This document shows, in pieces, positions 45,253-55,884 of a DNA stretch of 64,000 nt (position 1 is the first letter of the stretch; each line of letters opens with the position of its first letter). Below the pieces are notes generated by a model. It was given only the letters and a program-made list of their open reading frames with translations, ran no database searches and was not told the DNA's origin. The position numbers and the translations under genes are program-made. Origin of the DNA: Naasia aerilata (GTDB lineage Bacteria; Actinomycetota; Actinomycetes; Actinomycetales; Microbacteriaceae); assembly GCF_030296595.1 (NCBI RefSeq), contig NZ_AP027731.1:2666001-2730000 (forward strand). Direction: 5' to 3'.

Positions 45253-45277
45253 GCAGCACCGCCTTTCCGGGGTTCGG

Positions 45278-46233
45278 TCAGGTTAGCATCCACGTGCACG
45301 GGGCCGCGGAGCCGGGGAGACCCCTGCGGAGGACCTCGCCGTACAGGTCGTCGGGTCCCAGGCGGCGCAGCTCCTCGGCCAGGCAGTCGCGGAGGCTGCG
45401 GCGGGGGAGCGACACGTCGTGGGTCGGCTTTCCCGGCTGGACGAGCGTAGCGAGGTTGCCCTCCGGGCGGTCCAGCTCGATGATCCCGGACCGGCGAACC
45501 ATGCGCACGCCGTGGATGCCGCTCGAGCCGGAGGCGCGGATGGAGACCTCGTGGCTCACCGGCACCTCGAGCTGCAGCCCCAGCCAGGCGGCGAGGAGCC
45601 CTGTCGAGGGGAGTCCTCCGCGCCGTGCACCTCGACGCCGATGACCGGCTCGTAGGGCGGCTGGTCGAGCACGGCGGCGAGCTGGGCGCGCCACAGCGTG
45701 AGCCTCGTCCAGGCGAAGTCGGTGTCGCCCGGCGCGTAGGTGTCGGAGAGGTGATTGAGGAAGGCGAGCGGGTCGGGCTGGGTGGACGCATCGGTGATGC
45801 GCCGCGTCGCCATGCGCCCGATGGGCGACTGCGACACGACCTCGGGCGCGAGCCCCGGCCACCAGGCCACCACGGGAGCGTCGGGCAGCAGGAGTCCCGT
45901 GACGAGGCTCTCCTCGTCGATCGCGGCGCCGCCGAAGGCGCGGAGCACCACGACCTCGCTCGCGCCGGCGTCCCCGCCGACCCGGATCTGGCCGTCGACC
46001 TTCGCCGTGTCCTCGGCGCGCGAGTCGGCGTCGTGGGAGACGACGATGACGCGCATCGGGTGCTCGCGGGAGGCGTCGTTCGCGGCCTCGATGGCCTCCT
46101 CCTCGTGGCCGAGCTCGGTCGCGATGACCAGCGTGAGCACGCGCCCGAGGGCGATGACGCCGCCCTCCTCGCGGATCTTGACGAGCGCCTTCGAGACTCC
46201 GGCGGTCGTCGTGTTCGGCAGATCGACGATCAC
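45278..46233 (-). CDS. opcA: Glucose-6-phosphate dehydrogenase assembly protein OpcA (apparent frameshift at 45608-45611)
   Basis: OpcA is needed for activity and assembly of G6PDH in cyanobacteria and actinobacteria. GTG 46233 overlaps the zwf stop (GTGA) and gives the typical N-terminus VIVDLPNTTTAGVSKALVKI. The frame breaks in coding-strand GACTCCCCTCG; one more C gives GAEDSPSTGLLAAWLGLQLE, restoring the C-terminal domain (LPRRSLRDCLAEELRRLGPD). Corrected length is 318 residues, normal. Confidence 0.92.
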
Positions 46234-47767
46234 GGACGCCTCCAACTCCGGCCGTCGCGGGCCATGAGGGCATCGGCGGAGGCCGGACCCCACGTCCCGG
46301 GACGGTACTGCTCGGGCTGGCCCTGCGTGGACCAGAACTCCTCGACCGGGTCGAGGATCTTCCAGGAGAGCTCGACCTCCTGGTGGCGGGGGAACAGCGG
46401 CGGGTCGCCGAGCAGCACGTCGAGGATGAGCCGCTCGTACGCCTCGGGGCTCGCCTCGGTGAACGCGTGCCCGTAGCCGAAGTCCATCGTCACGTCGCGG
46501 ACCTGCATGCCCGCGCCCGGCACCTTGGAGCCGGACCGGATCGTGACGCCCTCATCCGGCTGCACGCGGATGACGATGGCGTTCTGGCCGAGCTGCGAGG
46601 TCTGCGCCTCGGCGAACAGGTACTGCGGCGCGCGCTTGAAGACGACCGCGATCTCGGTGACGCGGCGCCCGAGCCGCTTGCCGGCGCGCAGGTAGAACGG
46701 CACCCCGGACCAGCGGCGCGTGTTGATGTCGAGCCGCATCGCCGCGTACGTCTCCGTCACGGACTGGGGGTTCATCCCCTCCTCCTCGAGGAAGCCGGTG
46801 ACCTTCTCGCCGCCCTGCCAGCCGCCCGAGTACTGGCCGCGCGCGGTCGACTTCGACAGGTCCTTCGGCAGGCTCACCGCGGAGAGGACCTTCTCCTTCT
46901 CCTGCCGCAGGGCGCGCGCGTCGAAGGAGACGGGCTCCTCCATCGCGGTCAGCGCGAGCAGCTGGAGGAGGTGGTTCTGGATCACGTCGCGGGCCGCGCC
47001 GATGCCGTCGTAGTAGCCGGCGCGTCCGCCCACGCCGATATCCTCGGCCATGGTGATCTGCACGTGATCGACGTAGTTCGCGTTCCAGATGGGCTCGTAG
47101 AGCTGGTTGGCGAACCGGAGCGCCAGGATGTTCTGGACGGTCTCCTTGCCGAGGTAGTGGTCGATGCGGAACACCGAGTCGGCCGGGAAGACACTCTCGA
47201 CGACCTTGTTCAGCTCGCGCGCGGTCTTCAGATCGCTGCCGAACGGCTTCTCGATGACGACGCGCCGCCACTCGCCGTCCTTCTGCTCCGCGAGCCCCGA
47301 GCGCCGGAGCTGCTCGGTGACGATGGGGAAGGCCTTCGGCGGGATGGACAGGTAGAACGCGTGGTTGCCCATCGTGCCCCGGTCCTGGTCGAGCTGAGCG
47401 ATGGTGCGCTTCAGCTCGTCGAAGGCCGCGTCGTCGTCGAAGGTGCCCGACACGAAGCGGATGCCCTGTGCCAGCTGCTTCCAGACGTCCTCGTCGAACG
47501 GGGTCCTCGAGTACTGCTTGACCGCCTCGTAGACGATCTTCTCGAAGTCCTGGTCCTCCCAGTCGCGCCGGGCGAAGCCGACGAGCGCGAAGCCCGGCGG
47601 CAGCAGCCCCGGTTCGCCAGGTCGTAGACGGCCGGCATCAGCTTCTTGCGGGACAGGTCGCCCGTCACTCCGAAGATGATGAGGCCGCTGGGACCGGCGA
47701 TCCGGCTGAGGCGACGGTCACTGGGCAGGCGCAGCGGGTTGTAGTCCGGTGTGATCTCGACCGGCAT
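46230..47767 (-). CDS. zwf: Glucose-6-phosphate dehydrogenase (apparent frameshift at 47607-47610)
   Basis: Oxidises glucose-6-phosphate to the lactone with NADP. Corrected length is 512 residues. NADP site IIFGVTGDLSRKKLMPA; active-site RIDHYLGKETVQN; VVIEKPFGSDL. The frame breaks 55 residues in, at coding-strand AACCGGGGCTG: a fifth G gives DLANRGLLPPGFALVGFAR, the family consensus. It lies upstream of opcA and pgl, with pgi 34 nt before it. Such an early break would abolish the enzyme if real. Confidence 0.93.
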
Positions 47768-47801
47768 GCACGACTCCTTGACGTGGACGGGGCGAAGCCC
47801 G

Positions 47802-49415
47802 TCAGGCTCGAGGGTTGAGTGCGTCGAACAGCGCCGTCGTTGCCGCGTCGGACGTGAGGTTGAGGCGCAGCACCGGGCGGCCGTGGTCGGCGAGCACGGT
47901 GGCGTCTCCGGTGGCCTGGGCCTGGATGAGCTGGCCGAACGTGAACGGACGGTCCGGGATCTCGAGATCCTCGGGGGCGTCCGCGGTGATCTGCAGGAAC
48001 ACGCCGACCGCGGGGCCGCCCTTGTGATACTGGCCGGTGGAATGCAGGAAGCGCGGGCCCCAGCCGAAGGTCACCGGACGGTGCACCTCGGCCGCGACGA
48101 TGTTCCGCGTCTCCTCCAGCCGGGGGAGCGCCAGCCGGTTCACGTAGGCCTGGATGGCCACGTAGCCGGTCGGACCCACCTGGGCGAGGAGCGCCTGCAC
48201 GGCCGCACGCAGGTCGGTGACGCCGGACAGCACGTCGTCGGTGCCGCGCACCTCGATGCCGCCCTCGGTGAAGGCCGGCGGGGTCGGCTCCGGACGCGCG
48301 TCCAGCAGGCCGCGCGCCGCGATCTTCGCGGACTCCACGTCGGGCTGGTCGAAGGGGTTGATGCCCAGCAGGCGCCCCGCGACGGCGATCGCGTACTCCC
48401 AGACGAGGATCAGCTCACCGAGCGTGCCGCTCATCACGATCTCGCCGGCGGCGAGGTGCTCCGAGTTGCGGCTCAGAGTCGCCTCGTCCACGAGCCGGAC
48501 GACCTGGAGGTCCTCCGGGACGTCGCTCAACTCCGGCGCGTCGAGGCCGAGGACGACGGGCAGCAGCCCCTTGCCCTCCTTGCCGGTCGACTCGGCCACG
48601 AGCTGCTCCGCCCAGTCGGCGAAGCCGACGATGTGCGTTCCGTCGGCGACGATGCCCGTCTTGTCCTTGAGCGGCGAGGCGCCCGCGAGGGCGGCGCCGA
48701 GGATCAGACCGGGGTTGTCGTCCTGGTCCACCGCGAGATAGACGAGCTCCGACTCCGCCTCGTCGAGCAGCTCGGCGATGTCCGCGCCGGCGAGGCCCGA
48801 GGGCACCAGGCCGAACGCGGTGAGCGCGGAGAAGCGGCCGCCGACATTGGGGTCGGCGTTGAAGACGCGGTAGCCCGCCTCGCGCGCCGACGAGTCGAGC
48901 GGGGAGCCCGGGTCGGTGACGACGATGATCCGCTCGCGCGGGTCGATGCCGGCGTCGGCGAACGCCTTCTCGTACACGCGGCGCTGGCTGTCCGTCTCGA
49001 CCGTCGACCCCGACTTGGAGGAGACGACGAGAGCGGAGCGCTCGAGCCGGTCCTGCAGCGCGGAGAGCACCTGGCCGGGATCGGTGGAGTCGAGGACGGT
49101 GAGTGCGACGCCGGCGGTCCGGGTGATGACCTCGGGAGCCAGCGAGGAGCCGCCCATCCCGCCGAGGACGATGTGGTCGACGCCCTTGGCCCGGAGGTCC
49201 TCCCGGAGCGCGGTGATCTCGGCCACCAGGGGACGGGAGGTCGCGACCGCCTCGGTCCAGCCGAGTCGCTTCGAGGACTCCTCGACGGCCGCCTCGCCCC
49301 ACAGGTCGGGGTCGAGCCCCGTGATGCCCGAGGCGACCTTGTCGGCCACGAGCTGCGGGACGACCCGTTCGACGGCCTCGCGTGCGGCGCCGCCGGTCAG
49401 GATCCGGACGCTCAC
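47802..49415 (-). CDS. pgi: Glucose-6-phosphate isomerase
   Basis: Interconverts glucose-6-phosphate and fructose-6-phosphate. 537 residues with two SIS domains: [25 protein letters not shown] and the catalytic-region [32 protein letters not shown] near the end. This is the actinobacterial variant that resembles bifunctional transaldolase/isomerase C-terminal halves, here separate. It overlaps tal by 4 nt (ATGA). Confidence 0.93.
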   Translation of the reverse strand: MSVRILTGGAAREAVERVVPQLVADKVASGITGLDPDLWGEAAVEESSKRLGWTEAVATSRPLVAEITALREDLRAKGVDHIVLGGMGGSSLAPEVITRTAGVALTVLDSTDPGQVLSALQDRLERSALVVSSKSGSTVETDSQRRVYEKAFADAGIDPRERIIVVTDPGSPLDSSAREAGYRVFNADPNVGGRFSALTAFGLVPSGLAGADIAELLDEAESELVYLAVDQDDNPGLILGAALAGASPLKDKTGIVADGTHIVGFADWAEQLVAESTGKEGKGLLPVVLGLDAPELSDVPEDLQVVRLVDEATLSRNSEHLAAGEIVMSGTLGELILVWEYAIAVAGRLLGINPFDQPDVESAKIAARGLLDARPEPTPPAFTEGGIEVRGTDDVLSGVTDLRAAVQALLAQVGPTGYVAIQAYVNRLALPRLEETRNIVAAEVHRPVTFGWGPRFLHSTGQYHKGGPAVGVFLQITADAPEDLEIPDRPFTFGQLIQAQATGDATVLADHGRPVLRLNLTSDAATTALFDALNPRA

Positions 49416-50539
49416 TTGGCGCCCTCGAGCGCCGAGGTGACCGTCTCGGTCAGCTCGGTCCAGGAGACGACGAACTTGTCGACGCCCTCGTTCTCGAGCT
49501 GCTCGGTGACCTCGTCGATCGAGATGCCCAGCGAGCCGATCGCGTCGATGGTGCCCTTCGCCTCCGCGTAGGCGCCGGTGACCGTGTCGCCATGGATCTC
49601 GGCGTGGTCGAAGGTCGCCTCGAGCGTCTTGCCCGGCATGGTGTTGACGACGCCGTGCGTGGTGAGCTCGACGACGTAGAGCGTGTCGGGCAGGTCGGGC
49701 GACTTCACGCCGGTCGACGCCCAGAGCGGCCGCTGGCGGTTGGCGCCCTTCTCCTGAAGGGACAGGGCGCGCTCCGTGGCCATCTCCTCGACGAAGAGCT
49801 GGAACGCGAGCCGGGCGTTCGCGATGCCCGCCTTGCTCTTGAGGGCCTTGGCCTCGTCGGTGCCGATCGCGTCGAGGCGCTTGTCGATCTCCGTGTCGAC
49901 CCGCGACACGAAGAACGAGGCAACCGAGTGAATGGTCGACAGGTCGATGCCCGCCTCGGCCGCGCGCTCGAGCCCGGTGAGGTAGGCGGCGATGACCTCG
50001 GCGTAGCGCTGCAGGCTGAAGATGAGCGTGACGTTGACGCTGATGCCGGCGGCGATCGCCTCGGTGATCGCGGGGAGTCCCTCCTTGGTGGCGGGGATCT
50101 TGATCATCACGTTGGGCCGGTCGACCTTCGCCCAGAGCGCCTTGGCCTCGGTGATCGTGGCCTGGGTGTCGCGGGCGGCTCCCGGGGTGACCTCGATCGA
50201 GACGCGGCCGTCGTAACCGGCGGTCGCGTCGAAGATCGGCCGGAAGACGTCGCAGGCGCGCTGCACGTCGGCGGTCGTGATCTCGAAGATCGCGTTGGTG
50301 ACGTCGGTTCCGGCGGCGGCGAGCTCGCGGACCTGCGCGTCGTAGGCCTCGCCCTTCGCGAGGGCCGAGGCGAAGATCGTGGGGTTCGTGGTGACCCCGA
50401 CGACGTTGCGGGTGTCGATCAGCTCCTGGAGCCGGCCGGAGTCGAGCAGCTCGCGGGACAGGTCGTCGAGCCAGATGCTGACGCCGGCGGCGGACAGCGC
50501 GGCGGTCGGGGTGGTGGTGGCGGATGCCGTGTCGGTCAT
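49412..50539 (-). CDS. tal: Transaldolase
   Basis: Non-oxidative pentose phosphate enzyme. 375 residues. Schiff-base Lys in [13 protein letters not shown]-terminal [17 protein letters not shown] and [13 protein letters not shown], and [13 protein letters not shown] are all conserved (actinobacterial class). ATG 50539 is preceded by AGAGGGA. Lies between tkt (35 nt) and pgi (overlap). Confidence 0.95.
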   Translation of the reverse strand: MTDTASATTTPTAALSAAGVSIWLDDLSRELLDSGRLQELIDTRNVVGVTTNPTIFASALAKGEAYDAQVRELAAAGTDVTNAIFEITTADVQRACDVFRPIFDATAGYDGRVSIEVTPGAARDTQATITEAKALWAKVDRPNVMIKIPATKEGLPAITEAIAAGISVNVTLIFSLQRYAEVIAAYLTGLERAAEAGIDLSTIHSVASFFVSRVDTEIDKRLDAIGTDEAKALKSKAGIANARLAFQLFVEEMATERALSLQEKGANRQRPLWASTGVKSPDLPDTLYVVELTTHGVVNTMPGKTLEATFDHAEIHGDTVTGAYAEAKGTIDAIGSLGISIDEVTEQLENEGVDKFVVSWTELTETVTSALEGAK

Positions 50540-50574
50540 CTTCGTTCCCTCTTTCGTGGATGCGGGTCGGTCGC

Positions 50575-52671
50575 TCAGAGGGCGGCCAGGGAGTCCTTCG
50601 CGGCGGCGACTGCGGCCTCCGCGGTGAACCCGAACTTCTCGTACAGGACCTGGTAGTCGGCGGAGGCGCCGAAGTGCTCGATCGACACGCTGCGACCGGC
50701 GTCGCCGATCCAGGGGCGCCAGCCGAGCGCGATGCCGGCCTCGATCGAGACGCGCGCCTTCACCGCGGCGGGAAGGACCTTCTCGCGGTACGCCTCGTCC
50801 TGCTCCTGGAACCACTCGAGGCAGGGAACCGACACGACGCGCGCGTTCACGCCCTGCTCGGCCAGCTGGGTGCGGGCCGCCAGGGCGATCTGCACCTCCG
50901 AGCCCGTGGCGAGGAAGATCACGTCGGGCGTGCCGTTCGGCGCCTCGGCCAGGATGTACGCGCCGCGGGCGGTGTGCCGGGCGTGGGCGAGGGTGTCGCC
51001 CTCCGCCTCGCCGTCGCCGCGCTCAAACACGGGCAGGTTCTGCCGGCTCAGGGCGAGGCCCGCGGGTCCGTTGCGGCGCTCGAGGACCGTCTTCCACGCC
51101 CACGCGGTCTCGTTGGCGTCAGCGGGGCGGACGACGTCGAGACCCGGGATGGCGCGGAGGGCCGTGAGCTGCTCGATCGGCTGGTGCGTCGGGCCGTCCT
51201 CGCCGAGCGCGAACGAGTCGTGCGTCCAGACGTAGATGGTGGGCGCCTTCATCAGCGCGGCGAGGCGGACCGATGGCCGCATGTAGTCGCTGAAGATGAG
51301 GAACGTGCCGCCGAAGGCGCGCGTGTTGCCGTGCAGCACGATGCCGTTGAGGATCGCGCCCATCGCGTGCTCACGGATGCCGAAGTGCAGCACGCGACCG
51401 TACGGGTTGCCCGTCCACTCGTGCGTCGACCACTCGGCGGGCACGAAGGACTCCGCGTCGGTGATGGTGGTCAGGTTCGACTCGGCAAGGTCGGCCGAGC
51501 CGCCCCACAGCTCCGGCATGATCGGGGCGATCGCGTTGATGATCTTGCCCGACGCGGCGCGCGTGGAGACGTCCTTGCCGCCCGCCTCGAAGGTCGGCAG
51601 AGCCTCTTCGAGGCCCTCCGGCGGCTGCTGCGCGAGCAGTCGGTCGAACAGCTCCTTGCGCTCCGGGTTCGCCTGGGCCCAGGCGTCGAAGCCCTGCTTC
51701 CAGGCTTCGTGCTCGGCCTGGCCGCGCTGCACCGCCTGCCGGGTGTGGGCGAGGACCTCGTCGTCGACCTCGAAGGTCGTGTCCGGGTCGAAGCCGACGA
51801 CCTCCTTGAGGGCGCGCAGCTCGTCGGCACCGAGTGCGGAGCCGTGGATCTTGCCGGTGTTCTGCTTCTTCGGGCTGGGCCAGCCGATGATCGTCTTGAG
51901 CGCGATGATCGACGGCTTGTCGGTCACGGCCTTCGCGGCTTCGATCGCGCGGTACAGCGCCTCGACGTCCTCGACGTACTCGCCGGTCTTCTTCCAGTCG
52001 ACCGTCTGCACGTGCCAGCCGTACGCCTCGTAGCGCTTCTGGACGTCCTCGGTGAAGGCGATGTTGGTGTCGTCCTCGATGGAGATCTGGTTGTCGTCGT
52101 AGATCGCGATGAGGTTGCCGAGCTTCTGGTGGCCGGCGAGCGAGGAGGCCTCGCTCGTGATGCCCTCCTCCAGGTCGCCGTCGCCCGCGATCGCGTAGAT
52201 GAAGTGGTCGAAGGGGCTCTCGCCGGCAGGGGCGTCGGGATCGAACAGGCCGCGCTCGTAGCGGGCCGCGTAGGCGAAGCCGACCGCGGAGGACAGGCCC
52301 TGGCCGAGCGGGCCGGTCGTGATCTCGACGCCGTCGGTGTGGCCGTACTCCGGGTGGCCGGGCGTCTTCGATCCCCACTTGCGGAGGTGCTTGAGGTCGT
52401 CGAGCTCGAGGCCGTAGCCAGCCAGGTAGAACTGCACGTACTGGGTGAGCGAGGCGTGCCCGTTGGACAGGATGAAGCGGTCGCGACCGACCCACTCGTT
52501 GTCGCTGGGGTCGCGACGCATGACCTTCTGGAAGAGCAGGTGCGCGACGGGTGCGAGGCTCATCGCCGTCCCCGGGTGCCCGTTCCCCGCCTCTTCGACC
52601 GCGTCTGCGGCGAGGATGCGTGCGGTGTCTACTGCCTTGTCGTCAATGGGGTCCCATTGGAAATCGGCCAC
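50575..52671 (-). CDS. tkt: Transketolase
   Basis: TPP-dependent two-carbon transfer. 698 residues from GTG 52671. TPP signature [20 protein letters not shown], substrate His in [13 protein letters not shown] and [18 protein letters not shown] region, [16 protein letters not shown] and the C-terminal [13 protein letters not shown] 52671 is chosen because AGAAGGG lies 10 nt upstream and the product begins [18 protein letters not shown]; an ATG at 52692 would add seven residues but has no ribosome site. First gene of tkt-tal-pgi-zwf-opcA-pgl. Confidence 0.95.
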   Translation of the reverse strand: MADFQWDPIDDKAVDTARILAADAVEEAGNGHPGTAMSLAPVAHLLFQKVMRRDPSDNEWVGRDRFILSNGHASLTQYVQFYLAGYGLELDDLKHLRKWGSKTPGHPEYGHTDGVEITTGPLGQGLSSAVGFAYAARYERGLFDPDAPAGESPFDHFIYAIAGDGDLEEGITSEASSLAGHQKLGNLIAIYDDNQISIEDDTNIAFTEDVQKRYEAYGWHVQTVDWKKTGEYVEDVEALYRAIEAAKAVTDKPSIIALKTIIGWPSPKKQNTGKIHGSALGADELRALKEVVGFDPDTTFEVDDEVLAHTRQAVQRGQAEHEAWKQGFDAWAQANPERKELFDRLLAQQPPEGLEEALPTFEAGGKDVSTRAASGKIINAIAPIMPELWGGSADLAESNLTTITDAESFVPAEWSTHEWTGNPYGRVLHFGIREHAMGAILNGIVLHGNTRAFGGTFLIFSDYMRPSVRLAALMKAPTIYVWTHDSFALGEDGPTHQPIEQLTALRAIPGLDVVRPADANETAWAWKTVLERRNGPAGLALSRQNLPVFERGDGEAEGDTLAHARHTARGAYILAEAPNGTPDVIFLATGSEVQIALAARTQLAEQGVNARVVSVPCLEWFQEQDEAYREKVLPAAVKARVSIEAGIALGWRPWIGDAGRSVSIEHFGASADYQVLYEKFGFTAEAAVAAAKDSLAAL

Positions 52672-52723
52672 TGGGGGAAGACCCTTCTGCATGAAGTTGT
52701 ATGGCCCGTATCGGGCCTGTTTC

Positions 52724-52729
52724 AGTATA
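52724..52729 (-). promoter_or_regulatory. -10 box TATACT, promoter of the pentose phosphate operon
   Basis: On the minus strand TATACT lies about 52 nt before the tkt GTG. The leader contains GGCCC-GATAC-GGGCC, a small hairpin. Confidence 0.5.
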
Positions 52730-52820
52730 GGAGTGCCCCCTCGGGGGCGGCTCCGGCCTTGACACCGGGGGACGCAGAGCCGACCCTCGGGCGCGCCGCA
52801 ACCGCCCTCTTCCTCTCGCT

Positions 52821-52893
52821 CAGCAGGCACTTTCCCTCCTCAGCAGGCTGAACGGAGCCGATCCGGCCTGCTCGACCCGGATCCTGCCTGCTG
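52821..52893 (+). repeat. CAGCAGG composite palindrome between tkt and ctaB
   Basis: CAGCAGG at 52821 and 52841 and inverted copies CCTGCT at 52867 and 52887, same-strand copies 20 bp apart on both arms. The core word is the one in the 12911-13077 array. Unlike the other elements it lies between two divergent genes, upstream of both promoters. Confidence 0.75.
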
Positions 52894-52961
52894 GGGGAGA
52901 GCCTCCGGGGTCGGGCCGCCGTCGTGGCCGCCGCCGCGCCGCCGCGGCGGCCGGACCCCGA

Positions 52962-52967
52962 TAGAAT
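52962..52967 (+). promoter_or_regulatory. -10 box TAGAAT, leaderless start of ctaB
   Basis: TAGAAT lies 8 nt before the GTG at 52976, with no ribosome-binding site. Confidence 0.45.
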
Positions 52968-52975
52968 CGACCGCG

Positions 52976-53908
52976 GTGAGCACAGCGGTAGAGGGCAAGG
53001 AGCGGGTCGGCGCGGAGCGTCGATCCGTCGGTTTCCGAACCAAGGCGCGGGCCTATCTCGCCCTCACCAAGCCTCGGGTCATCGAGCTGCTGCTCGTGAC
53101 GACCGCGCCGGTGATGATCCTGGCGGCGAACGGCATCCCGAACCCGTGGCTGATCCTCGCCACGCTGTTCGGCGGAGCGCTCAGCGCGGGGTCGGCGAAC
53201 GCCTTCAACTGCTACATCGACCGCGACATCGACGCGGTCATGCACCGCACCAAGCGGCGACCCCTGGTGACGGGGGAGGTGACGCCGGGTGAGGCGCTTG
53301 TCTTCGCCTGGGTGCTCGGCGCGGTGTCGACCGTGTGGCTGCTCGCCTTCACGACCTGGCTCGCCGCCGTGCTCTCGGTCGCCGCGATTCTCTTCTACGT
53401 CTTCGTCTACACGCTGTGGCTCAAGCGCCGCACCGAGCAGAACATCATCTGGGGCGGCATCGCCGGCTGCTTCCCGGTGCTGATCGGCTGGGCGGCCGTC
53501 ACCGGCAGCCTGGACTGGGCCCCCTTCATCCTCTTCATGGTCGTGTTCCTGTGGACGCCGCCGCACTACTGGCCGCTGTCCCTGAAGTACCGCGACGACT
53601 ACGAGTCGGTGGGCGTGCCCATGCTCGGCGTCGTGCGGTCCCGCCAGGTGGTGGGCCTGCAGACGATCCTGTACGCCTGGGCGACGGTAGCGTGCTCGCT
53701 GCTGCTCGTGCCCGTCGCGAGCATGGGGCTCGTCTACACGCTGGCGGCGGCCGCGTCGGGCGCGTGGTTCATCTACGAGACGCACCGGCTCTACGGACTC
53801 GCCATCCGCGGCGAGGAGGCTCGCCCGATGCGAGTCTTCCACGCCTCGATCAGCTACCTGACGCTGCTCTTCCTCGCGGTCGCGATCGACCCGCTGCTGC
53901 CGTTCTGA
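52976..53908 (+). CDS. ctaB: Protoheme IX farnesyltransferase (heme O synthase)
   Basis: Attaches a farnesyl group to heme b for cytochrome oxidase. 310 residues, about nine membrane helices. The UbiA-type prenyl diphosphate site [20 protein letters not shown] and the second Asp-rich loop near [14 protein letters not shown] are present; [16 protein letters not shown] opens the first helix. Divergent from tkt. Works with ctaA (55885-56826) in heme A synthesis. Confidence 0.94.
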   Translation: MSTAVEGKERVGAERRSVGFRTKARAYLALTKPRVIELLLVTTAPVMILAANGIPNPWLILATLFGGALSAGSANAFNCYIDRDIDAVMHRTKRRPLVTGEVTPGEALVFAWVLGAVSTVWLLAFTTWLAAVLSVAAILFYVFVYTLWLKRRTEQNIIWGGIAGCFPVLIGWAAVTGSLDWAPFILFMVVFLWTPPHYWPLSLKYRDDYESVGVPMLGVVRSRQVVGLQTILYAWATVACSLLLVPVASMGLVYTLAAAASGAWFIYETHRLYGLAIRGEEARPMRVFHASISYLTLLFLAVAIDPLLPF

Positions 53909-53979
53909 TCGCCCGAGGCGCGTCCAAGGATCACCCGGCCGGGGATTGAGAAGCCCGCGCAGCGGGCGTCTCGAAATCC
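53906..53979 (+). repeat. Repeat element B (GAG..GTCTCGAAATCC palindrome), copy 2
   Basis: Starts at the ctaB stop with TGATCGCCCGAGGCGCG (16 of 17 identical to the block at the whiA stop). The palindrome GGATTGAGAAGCCCGC at 53943 pairs with GCGGGCGTCTCGAAATCC ending 53979, with a 3-nt loop and 2-nt bulge. It ends 6 nt before the stop of the convergent ABC permease gene. Confidence 0.7.
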
Positions 53980-53985
53980 TGGAAC

Positions 53986-54852
53986 CTACGCGCGGCTCCC
54001 CAGGCGGGCGAACCGGCGGATCGACAGTGGGACGAAGATCGCGAGCAGCACGACGATCCCGATCAGCACGGCGGCGACGGGGTTCTGCAACGGCCACGTG
54101 TCGCCGACCTGCATGCCGGGCGGGACGTTCCCGAAGAGCCTCCGGGCAGCGAGCACCAGAGCGGAGACCGGGTTCCACTCGGCGAAGATCCGCAGCGGCG
54201 TGGGCAGGTTCTCGCTCGGCACGAACGCGTTCGAGATGAAGGTCAGCGGGAACAGGACGATGAACGAGACGTTGTTGATGATCTCGGGGCTGCGCACCGT
54301 GAGGCCGATGAAGACGAACACCCAGGACAGGGCGTAGGCGAAGCCGAGCAGGAGCGCCACCCCGGCTAGGCCCTCGAGCAGGCTGGACCGGACGCGCCAG
54401 CCGACGAGCAGTCCGCTGAGGATCATCACGACCATCGAGATGCTGTTGATGAGCAGGTCGCCGTTGGTGCGCCCGACGAGCACCGCCGACCGCCGCATCG
54501 GCAGGGTGCGGAACCGGTCGATGATGCCGTCCCGGATGTCCTGCGCGGTCGCGTAGCCGGACCAGGTCGCACCGAACACGACCGTCTGGGCGAAGATCCC
54601 GGCCATGATGAACTCCTTGTAGTCGGAGCCCGGGATGTCGATCGAGCCGGCGTAGACGTAGCTGAACAGCAGCACGAACATGATCGGCTGCAGTGTCGTG
54701 AAGACGAGCACGTCGGGCACGCGGCGGATCTTGAGCAGGTTGCGCCGGGTCGCGATCCAGCCGTCCGAGAACCACGCGGCGAGCGGAGACGGGGTCCGGG
54801 GGACCGGGGCGGAGTCGATCGTCCCCAGGATGCGCGTGGCCTCGACCGTCAT
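53986..54852 (-). CDS. ABC-2 type permease, DrrB-like
   Basis: 288 residues, six membrane helices, ABC-2 transporter family; DIRDGIIDRFRTLPMRRSAVLVGR and FVFIGLTVRSPEIINNVSFI are typical of the daunorubicin-resistance DrrB group. It forms an exporter with the upstream ATPase, which it overlaps by 4 nt (ATGA). From general knowledge, mycobacteria have an equivalent ABC pair between ctaB and ctaA (Rv1457c/Rv1458c), so the location is conserved. Substrate unknown: drug, lipid or heme-related compounds are all possible. Confidence 0.87.
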   Translation of the reverse strand: MTVEATRILGTIDSAPVPRTPSPLAAWFSDGWIATRRNLLKIRRVPDVLVFTTLQPIMFVLLFSYVYAGSIDIPGSDYKEFIMAGIFAQTVVFGATWSGYATAQDIRDGIIDRFRTLPMRRSAVLVGRTNGDLLINSISMVVMILSGLLVGWRVRSSLLEGLAGVALLLGFAYALSWVFVFIGLTVRSPEIINNVSFIVLFPLTFISNAFVPSENLPTPLRIFAEWNPVSALVLAARRLFGNVPPGMQVGDTWPLQNPVAAVLIGIVVLLAIFVPLSIRRFARLGSRA

Positions 54853-55832
54853 GATGCCTTCCTCGTCTCCTCGTCGCCGTCCTCCGTCGCCCGCCCGGTG
54901 AGCCGGAGGAAGACGTCGTCGAGGGTCGGCCTCTGCATGCCCACGTCGTGCAGCTCGACGCCCTGCTCGCCGAGCTGGGCCAGCACCTCCGCGAGCGCGG
55001 GTGCTCCCTGACTGACGGTGACGCTCACCGCGCGCCCGTCGGCCGCGACGTCGGGCGCGCCCGTGCCGACGCGCTCGAGCGCGGCGGTGGCTGCCGGGAG
55101 GTCGGCCTCTGAGACGAGGGTCAGCTGGATCCGCTGGCCGCCGATGCGCGCCTTGAGCTCGTCGGCGGAGCCGCGTGCGATGACGCGCCCGTGGTCGATC
55201 ACGGCGATGTCGTCCGCGAGCCGGTCCGCCTCCTCCAGGTACTGCGTGGTGAGGAGCACGGTCGTGCCGCTCGCGGACAGGCGCTCGATGACCTCCCACA
55301 TGTCCATGCGGCTGCGCGGGTCGAGCCCCGTCGTCGGCTCGTCGAGGAACAGCACGGCGGGGGCGATGACCAGGGCGCACGCGAGGTCGATGCGACGTCG
55401 CATGCCGCCCGAGAAGCCCTTCACAGGGCGGTTCTTCGCCTCGCCGAGGTCGAAGTGGTCGACGAGCTCCGCTGCCCGCCGCCTCGAGTCCGCGGCGCTC
55501 AGGTGGTAGAGCCGGCCGACCATGTCGAGGTTCTCGAGCGCGCTGAGGTTCTCGTCGACCGCGGCGTACTGGCCGGCCACGCCGATCCGCCGGCGGATCG
55601 CATCGGGGTCGTGCCGCACGTCGATCCCGTCGATCGTCGCGGTGCCCGAGTCGGCGCGGATGAGCGTCGTCAGCACCTTCACGGCGGTCGACTTGCCCGC
55701 CCCGTTGGGGCCGAGCAGCCCGAAGACGGTGCCCTGGGGAACGTCGAGGCTCAGCCCGTCGAGCGCGCGCACCTCCGGGGCCTTGCGCGGATGGTAGGTG
55801 ACCCGAAGGTCCACGGCCTCGAGGAACGGCAT
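54849..55832 (-). CDS. ABC transporter ATPase, DrrA-like
   Basis: 327 residues. Walker A LLGPNGAGKST, signature KGFSGGMRRRIDLA, Walker [13 protein letters not shown] and a DrrA-type C-terminal domain (MQRPTLDDVFLRLTG). ATG 55832 is chosen rather than the GTG ten codons upstream, because a -10 box (TAGCAT) ends 7 nt before it, the same leaderless layout as uvrA and uvrB, and the product begins MPFLEAVDLRVTYH. Pairs with the permease downstream. Confidence 0.9.
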   Translation of the reverse strand: MPFLEAVDLRVTYHPRKAPEVRALDGLSLDVPQGTVFGLLGPNGAGKSTAVKVLTTLIRADSGTATIDGIDVRHDPDAIRRRIGVAGQYAAVDENLSALENLDMVGRLYHLSAADSRRRAAELVDHFDLGEAKNRPVKGFSGGMRRRIDLACALVIAPAVLFLDEPTTGLDPRSRMDMWEVIERLSASGTTVLLTTQYLEEADRLADDIAVIDHGRVIARGSADELKARIGGQRIQLTLVSEADLPAATAALERVGTGAPDVAADGRAVSVTVSQGAPALAEVLAQLGEQGVELHDVGMQRPTLDDVFLRLTGRATEDGDEETRKAS

Positions 55833-55839
55833 GGCGCGG

Positions 55840-55861
55840 ATGCTACTCGCCGCCTCCGACA
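55840..55861 (-). promoter_or_regulatory. DNA-damage-type promoter TGTCGGAGG-N7-TAGCAT (drrAB-like operon)
   Basis: On the minus strand TGTCGGAGG, 7 nt, TAGCAT, then 7 nt to the ATG. The 9-mer and spacing match the uvrB site. It lies in the 52-nt gap after the ctaA stop, so the exporter may have its own damage-inducible promoter. Confidence 0.55.
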
Positions 55862-55884
55862 CCGGGCGCGACCCAAAGTCCCGC

